This document shows, piece after piece, positions 42,578 to 52,080 of a stretch of DNA of 56,610 bases; within the stretch, counting starts at the first letter, position 1, and each line of letters begins with the position of its first letter. The translations under genes and the position numbers were made by a program. Source of the DNA: Firmicutes bacterium UBA2058 (lineage in GTDB: Bacteria; Bacillota; Clostridia; Tissierellales; Sedimentibacteraceae); assembly GCA_002332905.1 (NCBI GenBank), contig DDAM01000001.1, forward strand, positions 1 through 56,610, in the 5' to 3' direction. The notes under the pieces are model-generated. The model made no database searches and was not told the DNA's origin. It saw only the letters and a list, made by a program, of their open reading frames with translations.

Positions 42578-43904
42578 AGACTGTAGACAAAAGCGACACA
42601 AAAATTACGAAAAATTAACACATTAATTATTGAAAAATCAATGATTTATGTGTTTTTTATGGTAAAAATAGGCATATGGAGGTGTTGAAAAATGTATATA
42701 AAAAGAAATAAGGAAGAAATGAAACAGCTAAAAGTAATAAGTATAGAAGATATAGTACCACAAGACCATATACTAAGAAAAATAGAAGTAGCCATAGATT
42801 TTAGTTTCATATACGACGAAGTTAAGGGAATGTATTTAGAGAAAGAATGGGGAAACCCAGGAATAGACCCAGTATCTTTGTTCAAAATAGTGATATTACA
42901 ATATATGTTTGGAATAAAAAGCATGAGACAAACAATAAAAGAAATAGAAGTGAATATGGCATATAGATGGTTTATAGGGTACGATATAGGAGAAAAAAAC
43001 CTCATTTTTCAACATTCGGAAAGAACTATACAAGGAGATTTCAAGGAACAGATGTTCTTGAAAGAATATTCAAACACATATTAGGAGAGGCAATAAAATC
43101 AGGATTTGTAGATGCAAGTGCGGTATTCATAGATGGAACACATATAAAGGCAAGTGCAAGTAAGAAAAAATCAAAGAAAGCGGTAGTAGAAATACAAGCA
43201 AAAAAATATCAAAGGCAATTAGAAGCTGAAATTAATAAAGATAGAAAAGAGCATGATAAAAAGCCATTAAAAGACAAAGATGACGACGATGATAACGGCT
43301 CTACAGCAGTAGAGACAAAAGAAATAAAACAAAGTACAACTGATCCTGAAAGTGGACTTTTTCACAAAGGTGAGCACGAAAAATGTTTTGCATATGTTGC
43401 TAATACTGCATGTGATAAAAACAATTTCATCTTAGATTTTGTAGTTGGATCTGGTAATACACACGATAGTGTAATGTTTGATGAATTGTATGAAAAAGTG
43501 AAAAAAAAGTATGAAGAAATAGAAACAGTAGCAATAGATTCAGGATATAAAACACCATGGATAATGAAACAAATAATAGATGATAATAAAGTACCTGCTG
43601 TGCCATATAAAAGTCCAATGACATAACAAGGATTTTTCAAGAAATATGAGTATATGTATGATGAGTATTATGATTGTATAATATGTCCAAATAATCAAAT
43701 ATTGAAATATACAACAACAAATAGAAATGGATATAGAGAATATAAGAGCAACTCTTGTATTTGTGAAAAATGTAGAATGATAAATCAATGTACAAACAGT
43801 AAAAATCATCAGAAAGTAGTAACAAGACACGTTTGGGAAGACTATAGACACATTGAAAAAAGACACTTTACAAGTTGTATAAAGTGCCTTTTTGTCTACA
43901 GTCT
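42578..43904 (+). mobile_element. Degenerate IS1182-like insertion sequence
   Basis: About 1.33 kb, shorter than the 1.6-1.9 kb usual for IS1182. Terminal inverted repeats AGACTGTAGACAAAA (left) and TTTTGTCTACAGTCT (right). A 15-bp string AGCTTATTATTTTTT occurs at both flanks (42556-42570 and 43906-43920) and is half of a palindromic terminator. IS1182 elements often target such palindromes. The transposase is broken. Confidence 0.85.
42692..43899 (+). pseudogene. IS1182-family transposase, broken
   Basis: Three pieces: the N-terminal DUF772 part (LEKEWGNPGIDPVSLFKIVI, NMAYRWFIGYDIGEK), a -1 shift into the catalytic part (HFSTFGKNYTRRF, VDASAVFIDGTHIKASASK), then an in-frame TAA at 43624 after KSPMT and a third piece ending at VWEDYRHIEK. 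The C-terminal end of the catalytic domain is deleted. The shift occurs at A AAA AAC (42994-43000), a standard slippery heptamer in the right frame, so it could be programmed; the stop and deletion are not. Confidence 0.88.
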
Positions 43905-43905
43905 A

Positions 43906-43931
43906 AGCTTATTATTTTTTTAATAAGCTAT
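43906..43931. terminator. Bidirectional terminator palindrome beside the IS
   Basis: AGCTTATTA and TAATAAGCT arms around a T-run, the intact copy of the IS target. It ends the leftward pbp gene. Confidence 0.7.
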
Positions 43932-43938
43932 TTTTATA

Positions 43939-46900
43939 TTAATCTGTAATTATATCGTCGTCTCCTGTGTTTTCACCTTCGTTATTTCCAGGCTCATCTG
44001 GAGTTTCAATTATACCATCATCTGGATTATCGGTATTATCACCATTATTATCTTCATTTCCAGAATTATCTGGATTTTGACCTTCTTCATTATTATTTTC
44101 ATTATTATTTCCACCATTGTTTGTCATATTCTCATACCATTTTTCATAGGTATGGAATTCACAAATATCTAATGGAACCTGATATTGATAATCTTCGGTC
44201 AGCATTTTTCTGAAGCTTAGCTGGTCTATAGTATAACCATGGACTGATAAAATTTCAATAACTTGTTTTTTGCCATTTTCTTGATTTTCTTCATCTGTTA
44301 TTCTACTGTTAGATATTTCTTTAACTTTAAGCGTTACAAGCCCTGGATACATAGTTGTTATCTCTTCAGCAGTCATTCCATTGTTTATATCTTCTTTTAC
44401 TTGTCTGTATAGATTGATTGCTTCAAGTAAAGCTTGATAGCTTGCATTCTTAACATCAGGATATAAATCAGGATTAAATAGTGTTTCTCTTGTTATAAAT
44501 ACCTTATCTACTATAGAACTATCAGGACAGTATTGAGATCTAAGTTGATTAGAATCATTACAAACACTAATCTTAACATGAGCATTACAAGTTTCTTTAG
44601 GTTCAGTTCCTCTAACAAAGTATTCAGTTATAATTTGACTTCCTCTTGGATCTAAGCTGCATAGTTCAGTAGGTATCTTACCTGACTGTTTACAAACCTG
44701 AACCTTTACAACACCATCTGAAACCTCAAATTTAGCTGGTTCATGTCCTTGGTGTATAGATGTCATAAATGAACCTAATAATCTGGCAGTTGCTGTACTT
44801 GTTTCTGATAGCTTCATTGTTGGATTATCATTACCTACCCAAACTCCGCCTGCATAGTATGGTGAAAATCCTAAACACCAAAAATCTCCGTTATCTTGTG
44901 TTGTTCCAGTTTTAGCTGCCATATCTATATCTAAGCCTTTAATAGCTGCAGTTCTTGCAAGTCCTGCTGCGTCGGACACACTGCTTCTAAGTATGTCTTT
45001 TAATATAAATGCAACCTCTGGAGCAACTGCAACGTGTGTTTCTGGTACGTTGTCTATTATAATCTTTCCATCACTATTTACAACCTTAGTATAGCAAATC
45101 GGTTCAACATAAACCCCGTTATTAGCTATAGTTCCATATGCCGCTGTCATAACTAGAGGTGAGAATCCTTTTGAAAATCCACCTAATGCAAGTGACGAAG
45201 GATTCATGTCGTTTATTGCATGATCTTCTTCAGGCGTAATAAAGGTGTCGTTTTCAGGATTTTCTAAATCTACCATGCCAAGCTTAGCAAAATATTCAAC
45301 TACAGTTTTAGGACCTAATTGCTCTAATAATGTAACTGGAATAGTATTTAGTGATTGCTGTATTGCATATCTTAAGGTTACTAATCCTTTATATTTAAAT
45401 GGGTAATTCGAATATGGTTCATACCAGTTTTTAGGCCAACGCTGACCATCTTTGTTGTATAGCGGTATATCGTCAAAAACTGATGCAGCAGTATAACCGT
45501 GGTCAAGTGCTGTAATATAAACTCCAAGTGGTTTAATTGTTGAACCCGGTTGTCTAGCTGAATCAACAGCTCTATTAAATGTTTTGCTTCCAACTATATC
45601 TCTACCACCAACAATTGCTTTAATATGTCCTGTTTTGTAGTCAAGTATGACAGCAGCAGACTGTGGTTGAACTATACCCATTTCCTCATATCTATAGAAA
45701 TTATTGCTTATAGTGATTACATCATCAGCTACAACCTTATAGAATTCAGGGTTTTTATCTAAATAATCTTTCGATATTTTTATAGTTCCCTTATTACCTT
45801 TTTGATCTACAATTTCGTATGCATTTCCTATATTCAATCCACCAATATTATGAGTTACAAATTGATTTTTTGCATCTATAGTATAGCAGTCTACTATATC
45901 TATAACAGTAGTGCCAATATTTAATTTATCTGATGTTATAAGAAGATTTCCATTTTCATCAACTTTGTACTCGCTTGGATAGAAATATAAAGTATTCTCG
46001 GCATTTATTATATTATCATGTGCAAAATATAATACATGGCCTGAGTCGTTTAATACGTTTTTATACTTATCCAATGTTCCAGTAGCCTTTCCATCTGACC
46101 ATCTAAAGTTAGTCCAGTCTTGTGCTAATGGTTTGTTGGCTGGCGGCTCTTTGCCTAGGAATATTTCTCCAAAGCTTTCATATTGCTGTTCTATTGTTTT
46201 TTGAATATTTACATCCATTGTAGTATATATGCTTAATCCGCCTTTAAACAGATAATGTTCAGCTTCTTCGTAAGTTATATCATTTTCTTCCATTAGGTCT
46301 AATATAACTTGTTCTTTAACATAGTCAGTAAAGTTATTTGAAGTTATACCTTCGATTTTCTTTTCGCCAGGATTTAATGCTTTGCGCATATCTTCTTTTA
46401 TTGCAATGTCGTATTCTTCTTGATTTATTTTACCTTGCTTAAGCATTTCTTTAAGTACAATATGTTGTCTTTCAACTGCTAATTCATTATATACACATGC
46501 GTACTGAATTGAGCCTATATATACATAACCAACTATGTCTTCTTCAGGTACACCATCTAAATTTGTTAATTCTATTCTTCTATAAGGTGTATACCATTTA
46601 GTACTCTTAGGAACTGCTGCAAGAAGTGCTGATTCAGCCAAGGTTAATTCACTTACATCCTTTGAGAAATAAGCATAAGATGCAGCTTGAACTCCATATG
46701 CGCTTTGTCCAAGTGGTATAGTGTTTAAGTAGTTTTCTAATATTTGATTTTTTGTTAATTTTCGTTCCATTTGTATAGCAAGATATGCTTCTTTTATTTT
46801 TCTTTCAAGTTTTTTCTCATTAGTTAAATAGAGGTTTTTAACCAGCTGCTGAGTGATAGTGCTTGCACCTTGACCAGATAGGTCTCCGGACTTAAGGTTG

Positions 46901-47316
46901 CTGAGAAGGGCACCCATTATACGTCTAATATCAACACCGAAGTGATCATCAAACCTTTTGTCCTCGATAGCTACAAATGCATCCTGTAGATGCTTTGGCA
47001 TTTTGCTTAGTTCTACTATTTCACGATTTTCATCAGCAGCATGTATCTGTTCAATTACGTTGCCTTGCTGATCCAGAATAACTGAACTTTCAGACAGAGT
47101 ATCTAGTACATTAGTTGGATCAATTTTTGGTGCATCTTTTATTACATCAATAACCATTTTCCCAACTATCACAGCTGCGATTGCACAAACCAATAATAAA
47201 ACTAAAAGTAATATTCTAAAATATTTAATTTTTCTTTTCTTACCTTTTTTCTTTTTCTTTTTAGTAGTACCATTTTGAGTATTATTTAAATTCTTTTGAT
47301 TATTCTCATTAGTCAT
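43939..47316 (-). CDS. Class A penicillin-binding protein (PBP1A-type)
   Basis: 1125 residues. Builds and cross-links peptidoglycan. Lysine-rich cytoplasmic tail, membrane helix (about 33-53), GT51 glycosyltransferase with EDKRFDDHFG (E118) and GASTITQQLVKN, and transpeptidase with S592-x-x-K595 (GSTIKPLG), S655-L-N and K802-T-G. About 60 C-terminal residues are low-complexity Asn/Glu/Asp/Gly. Read leftward from two tandem extended -10 boxes. Close to the ponA/PBP1 genes of clostridia. Confidence 0.96.
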   Translation of the reverse strand: MTNENNQKNLNNTQNGTTKKKKKKGKKRKIKYFRILLLVLLLVCAIAAVIVGKMVIDVIKDAPKIDPTNVLDTLSESSVILDQQGNVIEQIHAADENREIVELSKMPKHLQDAFVAIEDKRFDDHFGVDIRRIMGALLSNLKSGDLSGQGASTITQQLVKNLYLTNEKKLERKIKEAYLAIQMERKLTKNQILENYLNTIPLGQSAYGVQAASYAYFSKDVSELTLAESALLAAVPKSTKWYTPYRRIELTNLDGVPEEDIVGYVYIGSIQYACVYNELAVERQHIVLKEMLKQGKINQEEYDIAIKEDMRKALNPGEKKIEGITSNNFTDYVKEQVILDLMEENDITYEEAEHYLFKGGLSIYTTMDVNIQKTIEQQYESFGEIFLGKEPPANKPLAQDWTNFRWSDGKATGTLDKYKNVLNDSGHVLYFAHDNIINAENTLYFYPSEYKVDENGNLLITSDKLNIGTTVIDIVDCYTIDAKNQFVTHNIGGLNIGNAYEIVDQKGNKGTIKISKDYLDKNPEFYKVVADDVITISNNFYRYEEMGIVQPQSAAVILDYKTGHIKAIVGGRDIVGSKTFNRAVDSARQPGSTIKPLGVYITALDHGYTAASVFDDIPLYNKDGQRWPKNWYEPYSNYPFKYKGLVTLRYAIQQSLNTIPVTLLEQLGPKTVVEYFAKLGMVDLENPENDTFITPEEDHAINDMNPSSLALGGFSKGFSPLVMTAAYGTIANNGVYVEPICYTKVVNSDGKIIIDNVPETHVAVAPEVAFILKDILRSSVSDAAGLARTAAIKGLDIDMAAKTGTTQDNGDFWCLGFSPYYAGGVWVGNDNPTMKLSETSTATARLLGSFMTSIHQGHEPAKFEVSDGVVKVQVCKQSGKIPTELCSLDPRGSQIITEYFVRGTEPKETCNAHVKISVCNDSNQLRSQYCPDSSIVDKVFITRETLFNPDLYPDVKNASYQALLEAINLYRQVKEDINNGMTAEEITTMYPGLVTLKVKEISNSRITDEENQENGKKQVIEILSVHGYTIDQLSFRKMLTEDYQYQVPLDICEFHTYEKWYENMTNNGGNNNENNNEEGQNPDNSGNEDNNGDNTDNPDDGIIETPDEPGNNEGENTGDDDIITD

Positions 47317-47343
47317 TATAACCCTCCAATAAAAAACTACCTT

Positions 47344-47406
47344 ATATTATACCATAGTCTCGCTACGCAAGCCATTTAATAATATCCTATCGGATATTAT
47401 ACCATA
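47344..47406 (-). promoter_or_regulatory. Tandem extended -10 elements upstream of the pbp gene
   Basis: The 13-base string TATGGTATAATAT (reverse strand) occurs twice, at 47344-47356 and 47394-47406. Each carries an extended -10 (TGGTATAAT). A hairpin ATAATATCC-tatc-GGATATTAT lies at 47379-47400, overlapping the upstream copy. Either or both may drive the pbp gene. Confidence 0.6.
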
Positions 47407-47502
47407 TGTATTTGATTTATGCAATTAGCAATAAACCTTTAAATTTAAACATTTCGTTAACTTTTTACAAATAATAACAACGATTTTGTAATAAGATAAA
47501 AT

Positions 47503-47531
47503 GTTATTTACTACGCATTGTTGCATACAAT
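47503..47531 (+). promoter_or_regulatory. Sigma-E type promoter of yunB
   Basis: CATACAAT at 47524-47531 matches the sigma-E -10 consensus; GTTATTT (47503-47509) lies 14 bp upstream. yunB belongs to the sigma-E regulon in Bacillus subtilis. The same boxes recur at 56542-56570. Confidence 0.65.
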
Positions 47532-47583
47532 TTAATATAATTTAATATTGATGCTTTATACAAACATTGGGGGGATTATGTAG

Positions 47584-48156
47584 TTGAAAAAGCTTAAAAA
47601 AATTAAAAAAATACACATACAAATATTATTATTTACTATAATTCTTATGTTTATTCTAACTTATTATATGATAGCTATAGAGATTAAGCCTGTTATGAAA
47701 GCTATATGTGAAGTTAAAGCTAGAATTATAGCCACTCAAGCTATAAATAATGCTGTAAAAGCCGAGCTGCAAAAAGATAATATAAAAGATCAACTGATAG
47801 TATCTACATTTGATAATGTTGGTAGAATTAATATGATAAAAACTAATGCACAAGTTATGAATATTTTATCAGCTAATATAACTGCATCTGTGCAAGAAAA
47901 AATTAAGGATTTAACAGAGCAACCATTTACAATAAGTCTTGGCGCTGTCTTGAACAATTGGATGTTTCCGGATTTTGGACCTAATTTAAAATATAATATA
48001 ATCCCTCAGGGTAGCGTTCTTGTTGATTTTATATCAGAATTTGAAGAATCAGGTATAAATCAAACAAAATATAAATTATATATTACAGTTACTGTTCAAA
48101 TTCGTGTTATAAGTCCTATAGTAACAAGTGACATATATACATTAAGCCAAAATTGA
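47584..48156 (+). CDS. yunB: Sporulation protein YunB, probably 3'-truncated copy
   Basis: 190 residues against about 250 usual. One N-terminal membrane helix (residues 12-32), then YunB blocks: ARIIATQAINNAVKAELQ, TANITASVQEK-like LSANITASVQEKIKDL, PFTISLGAVLNNWMFPDFGP and EFEESGINQTKYKLYITVTV. The C-terminal ~50-60 residues appear to be lost where a ParA-type leader begins. TTG start with GGGGGG about ten bases upstream. A second yunB-type promoter at the window end suggests another copy nearby. Confidence 0.8.
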   Translation: MKKLKKIKKIHIQILLFTIILMFILTYYMIAIEIKPVMKAICEVKARIIATQAINNAVKAELQKDNIKDQLIVSTFDNVGRINMIKTNAQVMNILSANITASVQEKIKDLTEQPFTISLGAVLNNWMFPDFGPNLKYNIIPQGSVLVDFISEFEESGINQTKYKLYITVTVQIRVISPIVTSDIYTLSQN

Positions 48157-48190
48157 ATAAATGAAAATAAAAGAATGCAAATCGCTAAAT

Positions 48191-48240
48191 TTAAACAGTT
48201 TTTTAGATGAAGCTGTTTTTTTATTGCAAAAATAGGAGGA
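48191..48240 (+). repeat. ParA leader repeat, copy 1
   Basis: About 50 bp identical to 52024-52073. Contains AACAG/CTGTT with a T-run (a short terminator-like hairpin) and ends at the AGGAGG ribosome site. Confidence 0.9.
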
Positions 48241-48244
48241 AAAA

Positions 48245-48996
48245 ATGTGTAAAGTGATAGCAATAACAAACCAAAAGGGTGGGCTGGTAAAACAAGAACT
48301 ACAATAAACTTGGGAGTAGCTTTAGCTAACAATGATAAGAAAGTATTATTAATTGATTTAGATTACACAATTGCAAGATTAATTGATATTAAAATTGATA
48401 ATTTTAACTACAATATTGATAAAGATAAATATATATTGAGGTCAGAAGGAGTAGATATTATTCCACCTGATATACGATTATCATCTACAGAAAAAAAGAT
48501 ACTTAATGTTATAAATAGAAAAAGTATCATTAAAAATATCATAACAAGCTTAAAAAATAATTATAACTATATATTGATAGATTGCTTACCATCTTTAGGG
48601 ACATTAAATATTAATGCTTTAGTAGCATCTGATAGTGTAATTATTCCTGTACAAGCTCAATATTTTTCAATAAGAGGTATGGAGCAATTACTACAATCGA
48701 TAGTATACGTTAGAACTCAGATAAATCCAAAGCTTAGTATTGAAGGAATATTAATTACTATGTATGACAAAAGAACTAATTTAAGTAAAGAGATCAAGAA
48801 AATTATATATGAGATGATATTTTTAATTTTAGGCTGTCTGAAAATAGTTTTATGCAATATTTGTTGTATTGCTAATAAGACTTATTTTCCATCTATAGAT
48901 GAATTGTGTCAAAAATTAAAAATATTAAATATTGTTATAAAAACTTCTATATCTGAACTACAAATTAAAGGACTGATTTGTAAATTTAAATTATAG
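48245..48996 (+). pseudogene. ParA-like ATPase, frameshifted and chimeric
   Basis: Colinear with the copy at 52081. It has a one-base loss in the Walker A codons (GGTGGGCTGG instead of GGTGGGGTTGG), which breaks the frame, and a 51-base in-frame deletion after LLIDLD (lost DAQANLTIGLGFDPDEI). The middle still reads DYILIDCLPSLGTLNINALV-like sequence. After YDKRTNLSKEI its end is replaced by a winged-helix-like tail (YFPSIDELCQKLK then TSISELQIKGLI). Clearly dead; remnant of a plasmid-type partition gene. Confidence 0.9.
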
Positions 48997-49201
48997 TTTA
49001 TAGAAAGGCGGTAAAAATATAGTAAAAAAATTGTAATCCTTTTTTTATATGTCAAATATTATACATAATAGATATATATTAATTATTTTTAAAATTGCTA
49101 ATGTGAACTATAGTTCCGTTAACATAAATTACATATAATGGAAAAATTAAACATATTGTACAATAAATTATCTAAAAATAAAAGAAAAAGGGGTTTTAAA
49201 T

Positions 49202-49855
49202 ATGAAAAATATTAAAAAAATTATTTCATTGGTTTTAACGTTAGTATTGTGTTTTTCGATATTCACTATAAACGCATATGCTGACCAAACCTTGGAAACT
49301 AAGCTAAAAAACACAAATTGGTCTGGTAAAAAATCTAGTATAACAATAGTAGTTAAACAACCAATTTCAGGTACAAGAAATGCGATCTCTGAATTTCCAG
49401 GTGTAGATGTTGGACATACTTTTATTAGACTTGAGAAAGTAACTGCTGATGGTGTGGGTAGTTATGTATCGTATTTTGGATTTTATCCTAAAAATCAGAT
49501 TAATGAAAAAGATGTAACATTTAGCAAATCAGTTGATGGAAAAATTTGGCTTGATTTTGATCATAGTTGGAACATCGCTAGAACATATTCAATTACTCCA
49601 GCACAAGCTGATGCGGTTAGTGCTTGGGTAGCTAGTTATACAACAAAATATAATATTGAAACAAATAACTGTACTACTTTTGCTGTAAACGCATTAAAGA
49701 AAGCTGGTATTCTAAATACTGGTATTTCTCAACATAGCTGGACACTTCCACAATCATGGTTAGATGAGATTCCAGATTTTAGAGATTGGTATGGCTATAC
49801 ACCTGGTGATGCTGGGGAAGATCTAAGAGGGTTAACTAACGTTTTTATAAATTAA
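49202..49855 (+). CDS. Secreted papain-like (NlpC/P60-superfamily-type) protein
   Basis: 217 residues with a signal peptide (about 1-27, cleavage near AYA-DQ). The mature part has VDVGHTFIRLE and YNIETNNCTTFAVNALKKAG; the H in GHTF and the C in NNCTTF suggest a permuted papain-like amidase/peptidase fold related to DUF4105. Preceded by AAAGGGG. It lies between two parA remnants and may be cargo of that region. Substrate unknown. Confidence 0.65.
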   Translation: MKNIKKIISLVLTLVLCFSIFTINAYADQTLETKLKNTNWSGKKSSITIVVKQPISGTRNAISEFPGVDVGHTFIRLEKVTADGVGSYVSYFGFYPKNQINEKDVTFSKSVDGKIWLDFDHSWNIARTYSITPAQADAVSAWVASYTTKYNIETNNCTTFAVNALKKAGILNTGISQHSWTLPQSWLDEIPDFRDWYGYTPGDAGEDLRGLTNVFIN

Positions 49856-50123
49856 TATAAAAATTATGTAGTGATAAAAAGATTGAATTGATAAAATATA
49901 TCTTTTTATCACTATGTTAAATTATAGAAAATTTTTTATTGAATATATATAATTAATATGATACTATATATAAGATTAAATGAAACATGTTAATGTGTAA
50001 TTAGTAAAATGAAATTTAAAATAAAAGTATATGATAGAGAAAACTTTTTATAGTATAGTAGTTAAATATTAAATATATATTAATAAATATATATAAATCT
50101 CATTATAAGTAGGAGGAAAGTAC

Positions 50124-50453
50124 ATGAAAAAGACCATAATTATTATTTTATTAGTTGTTATTGTTGTAGTCCTTGTTGCTTTTTTGTATAATTATTTAAC
50201 ATTAAAGAATGCTTTTGATAATGCTGGAATTGTTGGTATTGGAAAAACAATAGAGGTCACTATTAACAATGATGAGTTTAGGGACTATAGATTTGTTGAA
50301 AAAAATATAGAACTTTCTAAGTGGAATGAAAACGAAAAAAACAAATTTATCAATTATATGAAAGAAAACAAATTAATTTTGAAAGCGGGCTCATACAAAA
50401 TAAATCAAGGGACTACTTATGAAAAAGCAAAGGAAATTTTTAAATTTGAATAG
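50124..50453 (+). CDS. Small membrane-anchored protein, MltG-like C-terminal motif
   Basis: 109 residues. Single N-terminal helix (about 3-26) then a soluble domain. The end LKAGSYKINQGTTYEKAKEI resembles the repeated segment of YceG/MltG-type proteins (GxYxIxxGxSxxxI). AGGAGGAAAG upstream. Standalone; function uncertain. Confidence 0.5.
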   Translation: MKKTIIIILLVVIVVVLVAFLYNYLTLKNAFDNAGIVGIGKTIEVTINNDEFRDYRFVEKNIELSKWNENEKNKFINYMKENKLILKAGSYKINQGTTYEKAKEIFKFE

Positions 50454-50509
50454 AAAAGATAGTCAAGTTAAATGTGTAAGTATTTTGTAAAAAATATATA
50501 GGTGAGACT

Positions 50510-50641
50510 ATGAAGAAAGTCTATAAAATAATGTTAAAACCAAAAGCTTTCTATGGTAAATTAAAAATATATCATAGGAGGCTATTTTTATATAAAGAGA
50601 TGCATATTTCTTTTAGTGAAGGAAAAAAGAATATAATATAA
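50510..50641 (+). CDS. Small basic protein (43 aa), doubtful
   Basis: ATG with AGGTGAG upstream; 43 residues, basic (MKKVYKIMLKPKAFYGKLKI...). May be the start of a broken gene. Low support. Confidence 0.3.
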   Translation: MKKVYKIMLKPKAFYGKLKIYHRRLFLYKEMHISFSEGKKNII

Positions 50642-50699
50642 GCGTCGATGAAAGAATACGATATATAATATAATGCTGATAACATGTGGTTATTATAAA

Positions 50700-50990
50700 T
50701 GAAAGCTGTAGTGTAATTAAAGGTATAACTATTAAAAAAACAAATGAAATGATGAAGATGAAATTAAGAGATGATATTTTTGATATTAAGCTATTTGAAA
50801 ATAGTGTCATGGTGTAGTATATAAGTTCTTGCTACAGTGCAAATAAACCTTATTTTCCACGTATAGAAGAAATGTGCCAAAAACTAAAAATATCAAATAT
50901 TGATATAAAAACTTCTATATCTGAACTACAAATTAAAGGACTGAATTTGAGTTTGAATAGTGTACCCCATAGGTATATTAAGCACACCAC
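50700..50990 (+). pseudogene. Replication-protein-like winged-helix remnant
   Basis: The frame reads KLRDDIFDIKLFENSVMV, a stop, then SANKPYFPRIEEMCQKLKIS and IKTSISELQIKGLN. The second part matches the tail of the parA pseudogene at 48245 (about 45 residues) and has the HTH_36-like form of plasmid/phage replication proteins (YPSxxxLAxxxxxSxxTVxxxIxELxxKGLI). Two copies imply a duplicated or shuffled plasmid fragment. Confidence 0.5.
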
Positions 50991-51267
50991 CATGGGCGAA
51001 AATAATACACCCATAACTAGAACCTATAAATAACTAAAATATTACTTACTAAAAAAGAAATATAAAAAAATCTTATGTATAAAAATAAACTTTTATATTA
51101 CGAAAAACAATACATACGCAAACAAAACAGTAATGTCCACTTTAGCAAACCATGGGTTGAATAAAGTGGTAGTTAGGTGAAAGGCTATATCATTTCAGAG
51201 ATAAGTCAAGTAGACACATATATATATTAATAGATAGAAATATCTTATATTAGATTGGAGTTATTAA

Positions 51268-51768
51268 ATGAAAAAGATTATAAAAAGTATAGTTTTATTT
51301 ACGATACTTTTATATTTTATTTTACCTATTCTTAAATTAGAAGGTGTTATTGGTATATTTGAAAAAGATTTAGAATTTGATGCTAGGGACTCATTGATTA
51401 TTGAATCTGATTGGATAGTTGAAAAAAATATTAATGGATTGATAGGCGTTTTAGTGTTTTATCCACAAGATTTTAGTGAGTATAAGATATCTATATATGT
51501 AAATAAAAAAGGATTGTCTCAAGGATACCGTTTAACCCAGTCCGATGAAGGTAAAATGGATGAAATGAATATTTTCTATTCATATAACAGTGATGAAATT
51601 GAATATAGTCTAGCAGTTTATAACAATTGTGAAATAGAAAATGGTATATACACAAATATTGAAGACAATAAAAACTTATTTACATTTATAACCCCTGAAG
51701 AAATAGGTATAGAAAAAATCATTGATGAAAAATTAGGTGAAATTGAAATATACTATGAAGAAAATTAA
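51268..51768 (+). CDS. Membrane-anchored or secreted protein, unknown (166 aa)
   Basis: 166 residues. Signal-type helix (about 3-21, KIIKSIVLFTILLYFILPIL), then an acidic soluble domain. No family recognised. TTGGAG upstream. Stands alone in the accessory region, just before the GC-rich RNA-like element. Confidence 0.55.
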   Translation: MKKIIKSIVLFTILLYFILPILKLEGVIGIFEKDLEFDARDSLIIESDWIVEKNINGLIGVLVFYPQDFSEYKISIYVNKKGLSQGYRLTQSDEGKMDEMNIFYSYNSDEIEYSLAVYNNCEIENGIYTNIEDNKNLFTFITPEEIGIEKIIDEKLGEIEIYYEEN

Positions 51769-51814
51769 AAATAACTTTAAAATATTTATAAGCGAGTTGT
51801 ATAGAGTGATATAG

Positions 51815-51970
51815 CCCAACACCTAACAACATGTTCACGCAAGGGTCCTAGAGGAAACGTCAAGAGGGCAAGTCAGACCACATCACTTCACCGGGTGTGA
51901 CCACCGCCAAGACGGTCTATCTTTTAGGTCCGGTTCAGCGACGTCGTGAATAAAGAGACGTTCACGCAAG
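51815..51970 (+). ncRNA. GC-rich structured RNA candidate
   Basis: About 53% G+C over 51831-51970, against well under 30% around it. Pairings visible: AGACC (about 51876) with GGTCT (51915), enclosing TCAC...GTGA; ACCG-ccaaga-CGGT; CGTGAA with TTCACG at the 3' end. GTTCACGCAAG occurs at both ends (51833-51843, 51960-51970). Flanking 9-bp direct repeats AGTGATATA (51806-51814, 51969-51977) look like a target duplication. The class is not identified; candidates are listed in findings. Strand is inferred from the following gene. Confidence 0.55.
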
Positions 51971-52023
51971 TGATATATAAACAATAATATACTTAAAACA
52001 AAAATTAATACAAATCGTTATAA

Positions 52024-52073
52024 TTAAACAGTTTTTTAGATGAAGCTGTTTTTTTATTGCAAAAATAGGAGGA
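52024..52073 (+). repeat. ParA leader repeat, copy 2
   Basis: Identical to 48191-48240 over about 50 bp; carries the same short hairpin and the ribosome site of the next gene. Confidence 0.9.
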
Positions 52074-52080
52074 GAAAAAT

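Noticed and set aside
43362..43866. Overlapping reverse frames over the IS element
   Set aside because: Shadows of the broken transposase; low-complexity hydrophobic products.
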